A stretch of 64,000 bases of DNA from Physella acuta (Eukaryota; Mollusca; Gastropoda; Physidae): positions 1 through 64,000 of the forward strand of contig NW_026732998.1 in NCBI RefSeq assembly GCF_028476545.1, read 5' to 3'. A program made the position numbers and the translations under genes. The notes beneath the pieces are model-generated. The model did no database searches. It saw only the letters and a program-made list of their open reading frames with translations, and was not told where the DNA came from. Of the stretch, positions 11,500 to 24,391 are shown one piece after another. Within the stretch, counting starts at the first letter, position 1. The number at the start of each line of letters is the position of its first letter.

Positions 11500-11880
11500 A
11501 GCAGATTCCCCGAGACTACACGAACTCCAGAACACACATACCACTGCCAGCAACGTTCCTACCCCCACTTCCGTCTCGGCTGCTAATTACTCCCCCTTTG
11601 CCGCAAACCTTTCGCGCGCGGAGGCATTTCTTTGGATCGCCGGCCCTAGCGCTCAGCATCGCTCGTAGCAGACGATCCCACATTGATACAGCCGAAACAC
11701 AAGACATGTCTTTTGAAGCGGCGGGGGTGACCGTTGCTGCGCTAATTACTGCCAGAGACGAGCTGGGGCCCGTGTGGTCTAAAGATGGTAGAAAAGCGGA
11801 AGTGGAAGGTTTGCGTATACCCCGCATGTTTGTTCTCTGTTTAGAACCTTCCCCCACCCCCATTCAGTCCCCCACCCCCA
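11500..11880. other. GC-rich island with long open frames on both strands, unassigned
   Basis: About 380 bp of clearly higher GC in an AT-rich setting. A 115-codon frame lies on minus (11863-11516) and a 105-codon frame on plus (11598-11915). Neither protein resembles a family known to me, and no convincing flanking exon was found. It may be an exon, a CpG-rich regulatory element, or part of a transposon. Confidence 0.3.
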
Positions 11881-12639
11881 GCCCTTTTTTATTTGATTTC
11901 CTTAAACAAAATTAAACATGAATTTAAGGAAAGAACCCTACCTTTGAATCAAGACGTATAAAACCATCTGGTTTAACAAAATGATCCGTAAATTATCTTA
12001 ATTTAAATTCTTTTCGTTTTGATCTGCGTTGAATCTTAACATTTTTTTTATCTTTTCGGTGTAGGTTACCACTAAGGTTACCACTAGGCCATACATAGTT
12101 TTTGTAGCTGACGAAAACAAAAAAAAATCTACCCCCCCCCCATACACACATCCACACAAACACACGCACGCACAAACATACATGCACACACGCATACACA
12201 CAAAAGCACGCACATACACGCACACGTGTAGCATCACATGCCCCCCCCTCCACTCCTCTACCTCGAAGACTGGAACCAGCTTAAGGCCTGGAACCCAACA
12301 ATACAACACACGGAAGCCATGCCCCCCCCCCCTCACCTCCCCACCAACCTTTAACTTTACCGCCACCGTCTCTATTGTTCTTCATTGAAAACTCCCGCAT
12401 TGAATAGGATAGACTAGGGGGAGGGGTAGGGTATAGGTATAGGTACGGGATGGGGGGTTGCCAATAAGATTCAACGCGCGATGCTACTCACTCTCCACCC
12501 CCTCCCCCCCCCCTTTCCCTCACCACGTGGCTTGCACATGCGCGAGTGTTCGAGTCGGAAGTTAAGTAGGGCCACGTGACGCAGCGTCGGCAGGTCACGT
12601 GACGTCAACAGATACGACCTTTTGGGGTTGAAGACGTGA

Positions 12640-13026
12640 CCTCTCAGCTAGAGCCTCAGTCTTGTTGATGGCTAAGTCATGCTATCTCTTGAACTAAGTT
12701 ATGCCGTCTTTTGAATTAGTCATATCATCTCTTGACTAAGTCATATCACATCTTGACTGTCATATCATCTCTTTACTAAGTCATTTAATCTCTTGAATAA
12801 GTCTTTTAATCTCTTGACTTAGTTTATTTCATCTATTGACTAAGTCATTTCATCTCTTGACTAAGTCATATAATCTCTATACTAAGTCATTTAATCTTTT
12901 GACTAAGTCATATAATCTCTTGAACTAAGTCGTATAATCTCTTTACTAAGTCATAGCATTGCTATACAAAGTCATTTCATCTCTTTACTAAGTCATATAT
13001 TCAGATAGGTCTTAGGTCATTTACTG
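12640..13026 (+). repeat. Tandem repeat, about 21 bp (CTCTTGACTAAGTCAT type)
   Basis: About 17 diverged units ending in TAAGTCAT or close variants. The host array, or its neighbour, resumes at 15549-15680 as GGTCTTAGGTCATG-type units after the inserted LTR element. Confidence 0.8.
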
Positions 13027-13676
13027 ATCGGTGTTACGTTCTGGGTTCATTTCAAATCAGTAACAACGCTTCGTGTTTAACTTCACTACTTTTTATTCGC
13101 CTCACTGCCTTCAAGCGTACCAGAACAGCCCTCGTCCTAACCGCTACTAACCCGCTGACTGCCCACTAACTAACTCTGACAACCATTCACTCCAGCTTTT
13201 ATACCGCATTCGACCTTGGGATAACAATACACAAACACACCGGGGTTAACAATATTCTAGGGTAAACTCAACTCACACACTCACTCTCCCCTAATTCTAG
13301 ATCATTCTATCCTATTCTAGTCTAACCTACACTGACCCGTAACACTACCCCCCACCTAAGTATTTGTAGTAATAACTACAAATACTGACTAACAAATCCT
13401 AGCTAAATAAAAAACACAAAGCCTTTCATACACATACACTAGTTAAAAAATATACATACACAAAAAACATACATAAAAACATACACAAGTTAAAAATATA
13501 CATTCCGAAGAATGTATATGACAGATTGTATATACAATGAAATACATAATGACAATATACAGAACTGCTACAATTTCGAGCTAGCACAAATCATCCGTGT
13601 AACTAACAAACAAAGAAAAATCATACACACCCAGTTGCATCGTACCGAATCTAAGAACTTTCCAGACCAAAAATTT

Positions 13677-14640
13677 TTTTTGAGTCTACCCTGTGCGCTC
13701 TCTGGCTGCACTGGTTTATGACTCCTACCTATATCTCAACCATTCTACATCACAAAAATTTGAGTCTACCCTGTGCGCTCTATGGCTACACTGGTTTACG
13801 ACTCCTACCTATATCTCAACCATTCTACATCACAAAAAAAATTTGAGTCAACCTGCGCTCTATGGCTACACTGGTTTTTGACTCCTACCCATATCTCAAC
13901 CATTCTACATCACAAAAATTTGAGTCTACCCTGTGCGCTCTATGGCTACACTGGTTTACGACTCCTACCTATATCTCAACCATTCTACATCACAAAAAAT
14001 TTGAGTCACCCTGTGCGCTCTATGGCTACACTGGTTTACGACTCCTACCTATATCTCAACCATTCTACATCACAAAAAATTTGAGTCAACCTGCGCTCTA
14101 TGGCTACACTGGTTTTTGACTCCTACCCATATCTCAACCATTCTACATCACAAAAATTTGAGTCTACCCTGTGCGCTCTATGGCTACACTGGTTTACGAC
14201 TCCTACCTATATCTCAACCATTCTACATCACAAAAAATTTGAGTCACCCTGTGCGCTCTATGGCTACACTGGTTTACGACTCCTACCTATATCTCAACCA
14301 TTCTACATCACAAAAAATTTGAGTCAACCTGCGCTCTATGGCTACACTGGTTTACGACTCCTACTCATATCTCAAACATTCTACATCACAAAAATTTGAG
14401 TCTACCCTGTGCGCTCTATGGCTACACTGGTGTACGACTCCTACTCATATCTCAACCATTCTACATCACAAAAATTTGAGTCAACCTGCGCTCTATGGCT
14501 ACACTGGTTTATGACTCCTATTCATATCTCAACCATTCTACATCACTAACAAAAATCAAATTGAGTCTACCCTGTGCGCTCTATGGCTACACTGGTTTAC
14601 GACTCCTGCACCTATCTCAACCATTCTACATCACAAAATT
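13677..14640 (+). repeat. Higher-order minisatellite inside the LTR element, about 80-bp unit
   Basis: About 12 copies of a unit with GCTCTATGGCTACACTGG and ATATCTCAACCATTCTACAT. Three subtypes differ at the start (GAGTCTACCCTG, GAGTCACCCTG, GAGTCAACCTGCG) and recur in that order roughly every 237 bp, so a trimer has itself been duplicated. Open frames across it are repeat artefacts. Confidence 0.85.
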
Positions 14641-14721
14641 TTGCAACTCGCAGTCAATGTTACATACTCTGTCAAACAGCTATAGCGTCGGGCTAACGGC
14701 ATCCCCACAGCATCCAACAAA

Positions 14722-15205
14722 CGTCAGGACAGCAACCGGCACACATCAGGACAGCAACCGGCAAACATCAGGACAGCAACCGGCAAACATCAGGACAGCA
14801 ACCGGCAAACATCAGGACAGCAACCGGCAAACATCAGGACAGCAACCGGCAAACATCAGGACAGCAACCGGCAAGCATCAGGACAGCAACCGGCAAACGT
14901 CAGGACAGCAACCGGCAAACATCAGGACAGCAACCGGCAAACATCAGGACAGCAACCGGCAAGCATCAGGACAGCAACCGGCAAACATCAGGACAGCAAC
15001 CGGCAAACATCAGGACAGCAACCGTCAAACATCAGGACAGCAACCGGCAAACATCAGGACAGCAACCGGCAAACATCAGGACAGCCACCGGCAAACATCA
15101 GGACAGCATCAGGCAAACGACAGGACAGCATCAGGCAACGGCAGGACAGCATCAGGCAAACATCAGGGCAGCATCAGGCAAACGACAGGACAGCATCAAG
15201 TTTAT
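14722..15205 (+). repeat. 22-bp minisatellite inside the LTR element
   Basis: About 21 units of ACATCAGGACAGCAACCGGC plus AA, with the last units drifting to GACAGCATCAGGCAAAC. The 22-bp unit shifts frame each copy, yet three copies make 66 bp, so a long repeat frame stays open (QQPANIRTATGKHQDSNRQ pattern). Not considered a gene. Confidence 0.88.
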
Positions 15206-15983
15206 GCTTCTACTTGATTCATACTGGCCACCAGTTGTTACGTTCTGGGTTCATTTCAAATCAGTAACAACGCTTCGTGTTTAACTTCACTACTTTTTAT
15301 TCGCCTCACTGCCTTCAAGCGTACCAGAACAGCCCTCGTCCTAACCGCTACTAACCCGCTGACTGCCCACTAACTAACTCTGACAACCATTCACTCCAGC
15401 TTTTATACCGCATTCGACCTTGGGATAACAATACACAAACACACCGGGGTTAACAATATTCTAGGGTAAACTCAACTCACACACTCACTCTCCCCTAATT
15501 CTAGATCATTCTATCCTATTCTAGTCTAACCTACACTGACCCGTAACAATCGGTCTTTAGATAATTTCCCCTCTGATAGGTCTTAGGTCATGTCCCTTGT
15601 GATTGGTCTTTGGTCATGTCCCTATTTGTTCTCTCTGATAGTTCTTAGGTCATGACCTATCTCAGGTCCTTGGTCATGCTCTCTCAAAATCAAAATAATT
15701 TAGCGAAAAAAGATATTGAAGTTTACCAAAAAGAAATAGAAGTATACTAAAACAAATTAGAAGTTTACTTTATCGTTGACATTTAATTGGTTCCAAAATA
15801 ACTCTGAACATTCCTTTTTTTTTTACTTTCTCGTATACAGAATATAAAGGGCGTAATGTCATTAATATGTTTGTGTGTCTGTAAACACGATAACTAATGT
15901 GCCCCTTTGGTTATGTTGAGAAAATTCATATATAAGTGCGAGTATCCAATTAGTTGTTTTCTCTCCACTTAGACCAGAAGTGG

Positions 15984-16196
15984 TACTTAATCTACTTAAT
16001 CTACTTAATCTACTTAATCTGCTTAATCTACTTAATCTACTTAATCTACTTAATCTACTTAATCTACTTAATCTACTTAATCTACTTAATCTACTTAATC
16101 TACTTAATCTACTTAATCTACTTAATCTACTTAATCTACTTAATCTACTTTATCTACTTAATCTACTTAATCTACCTTATCTACTTAATCTACTTC
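15984..16196 (+). repeat. 10-bp minisatellite (CTACTTAATC x about 21)
   Basis: Nearly perfect tandem TTAATCTACT; few variants (GCTTAATC, CTTTATC, CCTTATC). Its open frames (LNLLNLLNL, LIYLIYLIY) are artefacts. Confidence 0.95.
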
Positions 16197-16199
16197 CAG

Positions 16200-18160
16200 T
16201 TTCTCAAAAGCCGATACCTTGAGCACCCTTATAGTCAGTTAGACGTAATTACACATTTAGAGACATTAAATTGTATGCGCAGGTTTCTGTCAATTTTTGA
16301 ACAATTTTTCCGGCAAACGGAAATGGTACTTTATTTCCTTGCCGTGTGAACACGGTAACTTGAGTATTGTTTCAGTTAGGTAAACAAAAATTCGTAGGTA
16401 AGTATAAGATCATATAATTAGATTACCATTCAATTTTTCATTTACCCCCAGTATACGGAAAGGGTATTTAACTCTATTTCCGGTTTTTAAAATACCGATA
16501 ACTTGAGTACCGTTTGAGTTAGGTGGAAGAAATGTCATATACATGTCATTGTATAATCACAAGATAATAAGCACAGGCCCCTTTCTAAGTTTGAGTTTTC
16601 CAGTGACCGGAAGTATTACTTCAGACTATTTCAAATTTCTTTAAAAAAGAAATTGAATATGACAATTTTATACATTTATTTCATACTTTTTAAAGAAGCT
16701 TATTCTAAAAATTTTTTAGCCTGGGTGTGTTTTCTCGAAAAAAAAACGAGCAAACTTGTATATTTCTACAGCCCAACTGCACTGGACATACGTGAAAGTT
16801 TAGGGGAGATCACTCCCGCTTTTTGGTGAAGTTTTACACCAACGCATGAGAAACAAGATAGTAAATCACGCATTCAACTTAATGATTAAATATTTCATAT
16901 GGGTTTCAAATCAGGTTTGTAGCTTTTTAAAATAGAGTTTTGGTGATTTTATGGAGGGGGGGGGGGGGGGGGGGGGGAGAGAGGGGGTTTCAAGGCATTG
17001 CGCGCTACTTCAGATAAAAGAAGGATAGGAAAATATAAACTATTTTTCGTTTTACTGAAATAAGATACAGAAACTAACATTATAGTAGCATTTTAAGGTT
17101 GCAGTCGGGTCTGTGGTTGGGGTTAAGGAATTACCTCATAGTATGTAGAGATGATGTTTTTTTTTTAAAGAAAAATACCAACCCATAGCAAAAAAAGCCC
17201 TTACCCTCCCCCCCCTCATTAAAATGATGTCAAAAGGTTACCTTACAACCTGCGCCTTCTAAAGTAACAATACGACTCGTAAAATTGTAACATGTTTTAA
17301 AATATTTAATTCGTATTTTAAATAAAAATATATAACAACATCTACGTCACATTTATTAACCCATCCCACTCTTTAAACTGCCCACATAGCATATTCTTTA
17401 TACTTTACCCCCCCCCCCCCCCCCCTCCCCCCCCCTCTTCCCCCATCCATTTTTAGTAACGCTACTAAGCTAGCACATATTTGCAACGAAAAAAAAACCC
17501 TACATAAAACTATATTAAAGCATGTTGAAATAAAAAAAAAACAACCCCTGCAACAATGGCAACCAGTGGCATGCTACACACAGTCCGTGCCTTTGTCTCA
17601 CACGTGACCCATTCGTTCTTCCAACGTCTGCTTGTGACGTCACAACCGGCTTCAGCAGCCGGCTGATTGGGAACATCTTCCCGGAACATCAGACGCCGGC
17701 GCGCAGAAATTCCCAGCAGCTGCGCACACCGCCAAACTGGCAAGTTTCACAGGCAGAAACCTGGCCCGCCTCGCTGACAAAATCTGGCCAGTTTCGCAGA
17801 TAAACTTGGGTACAGATAGATAGCGGTGAAAAAAAAATACAACCCAAAAAAAAACAACACAACGAATTGTGTCCGATGTTTTGCACATTGACACACCAAA
17901 ATAAAAGATAACTGATGATTTATATCGTTTAGGAAGCAAATTTATTTTATGTAGTTTATTACAAGGTGTACATTAATGATAATACATTCAACATTGAGTG
18001 TATGTGTAGGGACGGGATAGAAAATTATAGAAGATACAATGTCATTGGTAAATGTTATGTTTTAAGCGTTGGGTTACGATGTTGGTCATCATTTATATTT
18101 GACACCCCCCCCCCCCCCCACCCCAATGTTACATTTGATAAGCCTCCAGTAGTACGCTTG
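16200..18160. other. Non-coding, no recognised gene
   Basis: AT-rich with G and C homopolymers at 16955-16985 and 17409-17440. A CRE (TGACGTCA, 17635-17642) is followed by a GC-rich patch with CCGGC repeats to 17770. The segments CCGATAACTTGAGTACCGT (about 16493) and GGTAACTTGAGTATTG (about 16354) are related. No exon was recognised. Confidence 0.4.
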
Positions 18161-18164
18161 ATCA

Positions 18165-18350
18165 GGGACGGAGTGGCAAAGCGGTAGAGCTGGACTGCTA
18201 ACCCGTAAGTCTCCAATTCGAATCCGAATTCGAATGCCGTCCGTGACGACAGTTTACGGACGACAATGAAAGGATCAAGCAGAACTTCTTACCTCTCTTT
18301 AGTTTCAAATAGTTTAAAAGCTAACTTATCTGCCCCTAATAGCCGTCACT
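18165..18350 (+). mobile_element. SINE family 1-like copy with a variant body
   Basis: tRNA-like head GGGACGGAGTGGCAAAGCGG with GGACTGCTAACCCGTAAGTC and B-box-like AATTCGAATCC, but the body after it differs from other family 1 copies. The end retains TTATCTGCCCC. Confidence 0.6.
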
Positions 18351-18470
18351 AATTCGACCCGGCTCTACGATTGTAAACATTCGGGGTGAACATAAGTTCA
18401 GCGGCATGGCTAGAGAGCGGGGGAGTAACGGCGTGCGTTAACGTGGTGTCTCGCAAGGTCACCATGAAGA

Positions 18471-18645
<175 letters not shown>

Positions 18646-18839
18646 ATATATAGATTATACATTTTATCCACCCCAAATATTACATTTTATCCACCTCAAA
18701 GATTACATTTTATCCACCTCAAATATTACATTTTATCCACCTCAAATATATATTTTGATTAATTCTTTCAATTCCAGTGTGGAAGCGTAATTACATTCTA
18801 TTGAAATAGTTGCCAAGTCCACGAGTCTACTTTACGACA

Positions 18840-18931
18840 TAGCCCCATCCCACCCCCACCCAAAAATTTAAAGTGACCCTCGGCCCCTCCCCCTCCCCTT
18901 GAGAAAAAAAAGTCTGGAAAAAAACCCACTG
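18840..18931 (-). mobile_element. MITE-A left-end fragment
   Basis: The complement reads CAGTGGGTTTTTTTCCAGAC, then a G-rich stretch and TCACTTTAAATTTTTGGG, matching the left third of MITE-A. Confidence 0.6.
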
Positions 18932-19379
18932 AAATAAAATCCACAGTTCTTGTAGTGTTGGGCTCTCTGCAGACCTCCCAAAGTGAGTTCCAAAACGGAA
19001 CTTACCTGTTTTAAGCTTGACTGTCTTTAGTTATAATTGTAAAATGTCTAAATTGAGTGATTATTTAACAATTTTGTGTGAATGTGTAACGATTTTTGTT
19101 TTTGAAAGATAAAAGTTAACAAATGTTATAGATTCCAGCCTAACATTGTTATACATGAATCGTTTAGGAGAGGTTTAGGAGGGGGGGGGGGGGTCGCCAA
19201 CTTGTAGACTAAACATTAGAAATGAAAAAAAAACCATAAATATTTAGAAGAATATCTGAAATTCGGCCCTATTAACATCACCGGAAATGGAATAGGAAAG
19301 AAACAATGCGTACTGTACAGAGTTGTTCTCATCAACGAGTCGATGAAACCTTCAAAACTAAAACGTCATTTTTAGACGA

Positions 19380-21041
19380 GTCAACGGAACCCATCAAAAA
19401 GATGTGAAGTTATTTCGTCTGCATGAAGTTAGTTGCAAACATCAGAGACTTGATCGAACAGAAAGTTTTCACACAGCATTAGTGCAAGCATTATATGAAG
19501 TCGCATTAGAAATTGCCAAGCAAAAAAACCTCTCACACAATAGGAGAAAATATCATCAAACCCTCAATGTTGAAGATGGTGAAATAAATTATGGGGGATA
19601 TTAGTGCTGTAAAGATGCAAAAAATATTTCTGTCTAATAATTCTATTCATCTGCTTATAGCAGACATGTCCGTAGATGTTAACGGATACATTTTAAATGA
19701 AATCAAGCGTTCACCATTGTTTACTTTTCGAGTTGATGAATCAACAGACGTGAATTCGTGTTCGCATTTGCTTGTCTTTATGAAATATATTCATTCAGAT
19801 GATAGCAAATAAGAGTTGCTATTATGTGAAGATATCATAGAGAAAATAAAAAAGTTTTTTTTTTAAAACTGGATGATTAAAAATGGTAAACGACCTTGTG
19901 GTTTGTACGGATGTTGCGCCATCTATGTTTGGGTCAAGATCGGGCTTTCAGAAAACAGTAAAAGATTTAGTTTCCTAGCCAATGGGAATCCATTGCATGA
20001 TTCACCGGTATGCCCTCGCCAGCAATACCCTTTCGACTCCATTGCTAACGCTAATGAAAGTCGTAAATTATATTAAATCTGGAGCCCTAAACACCCGTCT
20101 GTTCAAAGAACTGTGCAAAGATGTAAATGAAGACCACGAGGTTCTGCTGGCTGTCAAAAGGAAATGTTGTGAATCGTGTTTTTGAATTGACAGATGAAAT
20201 CAAGTTGTTCTTGGAGGTGCAAGGGAAACAACACCTTTTGATATACTTTAACGACAAAGAGTGGTTGGAGAGAGTATCATACCTAGCAGATGTATTCGAA
20301 CATCAACATAAGCTTAACCTGAAGCTTCAGAGAAAATGAACGCATATTAATCTTTTCATGACTATCAAAGCTGCAAAATTGGCGAAGAAAAATAAATCTT
20401 GGAAATATCGCGATGTTTAATGAGTATGATTGTGAGGTAAATACAAATTTGAAAGAGGAGATTTCTGGGCATCTTGAATCTCTTAGCATCTAACTGTGGC
20501 GTTATCCCTGAGCTGGAAGAAGAAGAATCTTCATTGACACGTTACCCATTCTCTGCTTCCCTTGATGTTGCGAGCATTCCCAATGAATTACAAGATGGAT
20601 TCTTAAATGTGCGGAATGATTCCGCTTCAGATGAAAAACTGCTCACACAATTTTGGTGTAGTATGCAACATTCATACCCAAACGTGAAATTGATTGCCTT
20701 TCGAGTTTTAGTTCCTTTTGTGTCTACATATCTTTGCGGGAATAGATTTTCAACACTTCTCTAATTAAAAAAAAGCAAAGAAATAAATTAAATGCTAAGA
20801 ATGACATGAGGTTGGTGTTAACAAAAACTCAACGTGAATGTCGAGGCTAGTGAATAGCATGCAGTTTTACTCATCGTATTAAACAGTTATCAAGAAAATT
20901 CATATTGAAAGTCTACTAGAAAATCTTATTTTAGTGCTGATGAAATTCCTTAATAATTTCGAGTTTTAATTTTATGGGGGTCGCGGGTCACTTAATTTTT
21001 ATAAAAGGCGGTCACCACTCGAAAAAGTTTGGGAACCACTG
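19380..21041 (+). pseudogene. Decayed hAT DNA transposon (SCAND3/ZBED-type transposase)
   Basis: Transposase pieces in several frames: ALVQALYEVALEIAKQK (about 19480), a block with DESTDVNSCSHLLVFMKYI (about 19735-19795), HRYALASNTLSTPLLTLMKV (about 20000-20060), FKELCKDVNEDHEVLLAV (about 20105-20155), NRVFELTDEIKLFLEVQGKQ (about 20172-20230) and EWLERVSYLADVFEHQHKLN. Order and spacing match the hAT transposases domesticated as SCAND3/ZBED proteins. At least four frame changes or stops separate the blocks, so it is dead. The right end has the typical terminal repeat, complement CAGTGGTTCCCAAACTTTTT, at 21022-21041. The left terminal repeat was not found. Confidence 0.85.
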
Positions 21042-22925
21042 CATTAGCTGCAATATTTTATACTGTATGTCTACTAATATTAAGTATTGCAATCTACAAA
21101 GGCTACTGAAGTATTTGTTTTTCAACTTGATAATGCTAAAAAAACTACCTTATTAATTTGTTTAGAACTTCTCCTCTATATTTTATACAATAGCAAATAA
21201 TAACTTAAAGTTGTATTTATAAGTTAGCGGTCAACCTAAGGTGCAGGAATTTGAAATGAATGTTGAGTTAAGCAACAAATTATCTCCCATTTGGAAATCC
21301 TATCCATAAATTTTGTTCAAGGGAAATAACTTTCACAAGAATAGCTTAATTAATCAAGTTAAACTAAGATATACTTGAAAAACACAATAAAACTCTTTAA
21401 TTTTTTTACATAATTATTATGTCTATTTTATTTATTAGTTATGTAATCTTGTCAAAACAAATTATTTTTACCAATTGACTACTTAACTGTAGGCTTTGTT
21501 TTAGAATGTAAACATATTAGCTTTACTATAACATACTTCTATTCAATTTCGATGACATGCTGAACTAAGACACGAAACATTTTTTAAAAGACTTATTTAA
21601 TTTTGGATTCCCAAAATAATGGGACACCTTGAAAACTATCAAATACAGTTACAGTCGGGTAATTGTTCAAGAAATTGCAATAAATACTGTTTAGATAATA
21701 AGAAATATAATAAATTAAAAATAAAATCCAAGGTTTATGGTTAGATTTAAGTTCCAGCCTGTATAATATACTAGCCATGGGTTCCCATTTTATATGAATT
21801 ATAAGCCTATATATTTTTTATTGTTATACCTATTAGGAAAAAAATAATTTATAAAATAGTTATTGGTCAAAACCCAACGTGCTTTGCTACACGTTGAACG
21901 ATATAAGTGACAAAGTTAAGAAACAATTAAATAGCTAAAAATACGACACATTAAAAACAACATAGGCAGTAGCGTACGCAGGGGGGGGGGGGGGGGAGCA
22001 GGGGGAGCGGCCGCTCCCCCTCTCCCTCTGGCCATTTTCAGCAAAGTGGCGCCTTTTTGGAAACTTTTTAAACTCTAAGTTTTAAACAATGATATTTGTT
22101 AAAAAAATATTTTTGGTCGGCACATCTAAGTAAATCACAAGTTTTCTTTTCTGCAGCAATTAAACAGAATTGTACTATTCTAGTAGCGTCTACATTTACA
22201 GCACGTATTAACAGCTGCATCAGTTTGCCATTCTAAAAATAACCATTATGATGCATTGCAATGTTTAAAAAACCTCTACGGGTAGTACTACTTGGCAAGA
22301 GGGGTGTTAAGTTTAAGGCAACTGTATAATGCATTTGCTTACGAATAATTGAATTAGAAAACGTTATACATAAAACTTCACACATAATTACTTTATATAT
22401 ACAGTTTGAATCGTGTCATTAATTTTAAAAAAAATTACAATACAGAAACAAATACAACTGATGTGGCACCTTTTTTAAAATTTACTTATGAGCAAACTGC
22501 TTAGTGGTGGGGACATTTTGACAAGGTCAACAACGTCATTACGATGAAGTAGTAGTTTTCTTACAGTTTGGGCGATAGTGATTAAGATTACAAATTATAT
22601 GAAACAGTTACAACCCCCCTCCCCCATGAACCCCTCTGTAAAAAAAAATTGTCATAATACCACTGCTACTTATTTAAATCTGTTTCTGTAATATATATTT
22701 GTGTAATATATATTTGTGTAATATATATGTATGTTTAGAACAGTCATCTAAAAACTGAAGCTATGTTCACTCTGAGTTGGTTATCCCCCCCCCCCCTACA
22801 CACACCTCGCCACCACAATTGTGTAGAGCGACATTAATGTCACACCTAGGTATACACTGGGTTGGATAATTGACCTTAAGTGAGCGGTCAGTGGTGAATG
22901 AAGTTGAACCCCCCCCCCCCAACCC
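21042..22925. other. AT-rich non-coding region
   Basis: No gene seen. At 21968 the text CAGTAGCGTACGCAGGGG followed by a G run looks like a single hAT-type terminal repeat with no partner found. Three copies of a 15-bp unit AATATATATTTGTGT lie near 22690-22735. Confidence 0.4.
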
Positions 22926-23355
22926 CAGTGTTTCTTCCAGACTTTTTTCTCCGGGGGGCACTTGAAATTTTCGGGGGGGGGGGGGGGCGGACACTGTTAA
23001 AAGTATATATTTTCTATATAAATTATATAAATTTCATTTCGTTCGAGGGGGGGGGGGGCGGTAAAAAATTTCGGGGGGGGGGGGGCAAAGTCAGAGAAAA
23101 TGAGACTTACAAACCCTATTAAAAACAAAAATGGCGCTGGAGCGATGACTAAATCAACATTAAAATTAGATGTTTAATAGTTTTTTTACATCAATTATGT
23201 GACACCAAAATAAAGAGGTGAAGTGACTGGTAAAAAGCGCCCCGAACTTTCCGAATTAGGGAGGTGGGGGTGGTAGACTTTCTTCGGGAAGGGGGGGGGG
23301 GGGGAACAGAGCGCCCCCCCCCCCACCCCCGAAGAGATGACTGGGAGAAACTCTG
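22926..23355 (+). mobile_element. MITE-A copy enlarged by internal insertion
   Basis: Left end CAGTGTTTCTTCCAG at 22926 and right end GGGAGAAACTCTG at 23355. The usual core (TATATTTTCTATATA) is present, but about 170 bp of unrelated sequence lies between the two halves (about 23095-23270). No clear target duplication. Confidence 0.6.
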
Positions 23356-23840
23356 AATATCAGCACGACCCGTAAGGGATTGAGAACCCCTGAGTACCTC
23401 GGCTCCTCTACAGGGGTGGGTCTAAATGTCTATTGTCGTGTATAACGCGCGCACGACCCTTACGTATTTGAGAACCACTGAGTACCTTGGCTCCACCACT
23501 ACAGGGGTGGGTCTAAATGTCTATATTCTAGTGCCGTGTTTCTTCCAGACTTTTTTCTCCGGAGGGGGGGGGGGGGGGGCACTTGAAATTTTCGGGGGGC
23601 GGACTAAAATTTTCGGAGGGAGGGGGCGGAGACTGTTAAAAGTATATATTTTCTATATACATTCCATTTCGTTCTGGGGGCGGTAGACTTACGTGCTACC
23701 CCTAAATGTTTGAGAACCGCTGACTACTTCGGCTCCCCTATAGGAGTGGGTCTAAAGGACTCTACTCTAGTGCTGTATAACATGCGCACGACCCCTAAGT
23801 GATTGAGAACCGCTGAGTACTTCGGTTCCCTGGACGTGAC
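23356..23840 (+). repeat. About 100-bp tandem repeat interrupted by a MITE-A
   Basis: Four diverged units with GCACGACCC, TGAGAACC, CTGAGTAC, TCGGCTCC and GGGTGGGTCTAAA. A truncated MITE-A (about 23535-23690) sits between units two and three. Confidence 0.65.
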
Positions 23841-24391
23841 GAGCGTGTGTTGAGTCATGTGACCAAGGTGTGTCACATGACTTGAGTGAGTCAAGTACGA
23901 CATGACTCTAGTGAGTCAAGTTCGTTGCATCATCGGGAGCCTCGGGAAAAAAAAATTAAATCTGACTCAACTACTGCCGAAACCTAGGGGTGGATTCAGA
24001 TTACTGTGGGTGGGGGGGGGGGGGGGGGTCACAACCCAGGTTGCATGGGCTGAAAGTTCATAAGGGGTAGGATGATGGAGGTGGGGTCAGATTTGTGTGG
24101 TGCTATGCTGATTGAGCGGGGGTAAAATTATGATGTAGTTTACGTTTTAAAATATGGAACGAAAAAAAATTGATTAAACTCGTTTATTTAAAAATAACAT
24201 AATGACTTTATGTGTTTGTAAGATATTTGTGATCACGGTGCATTATAAAATTGGAATGGTTGGGATTAAGCATTTGTTAAAAAAAAATCTTTTTTTGTAC
24301 GGATAACCCCAATCCTCCCAGCAGAACATTTTGTTGCCCTTTAAAATGTGAATCAAGTCAGACAGTCTTTTAAGCCGCGACCCATACAAGC

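Larger units (their letters stand above)
13032..15548 (-). mobile_element. Non-autonomous LTR retroelement (TRIM-like), young
   Basis: Two LTRs of 313 bp (13032-13344 and 15236-15548) appear identical along their whole length. Each starts TGTTACG and ends CGTAACA. ATCGG flanks the element at 13027-13031 and 15549-15553, a perfect 5-bp target duplication. Read on the minus strand, a candidate primer binding site starting TGGTGGCCAG follows the first LTR after two bases, and a polypurine tract AGGTGGGGGGTAG abuts the second. No gag or pol coding; the inside is mostly two tandem arrays. It looks structurally whole but would depend on another element's proteins. Identical LTRs imply a very recent insertion. 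Confidence 0.88.

Noticed and set aside
13512-15217. Repetitive open frames (MATLVYDSYLYLNHSTSQK type and QQPANIRTATG type)
   Set aside because: They follow the minisatellite units of the LTR element, shift frame between copies, and have no start or splice context.
12993-15680. Unequal duplication of a 313-bp genomic segment rather than an LTR element
   Set aside because: The TG...CA tips, the exact 5-bp target duplication outside both copies, and the PBS and PPT candidates fit an LTR element much better.
17510-17939. Minus-strand frames of 65-95 codons
   Set aside because: No recognisable domain, partly overlapping each other in different frames, no splice partners.
18915-19000. Left terminal repeat of the hAT transposon at 19.4-21.0 kb
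   Set aside because: CAGACCTCCCAAAGTG near 18970 is only a partial match to the right end and has no matching 8-bp flank.
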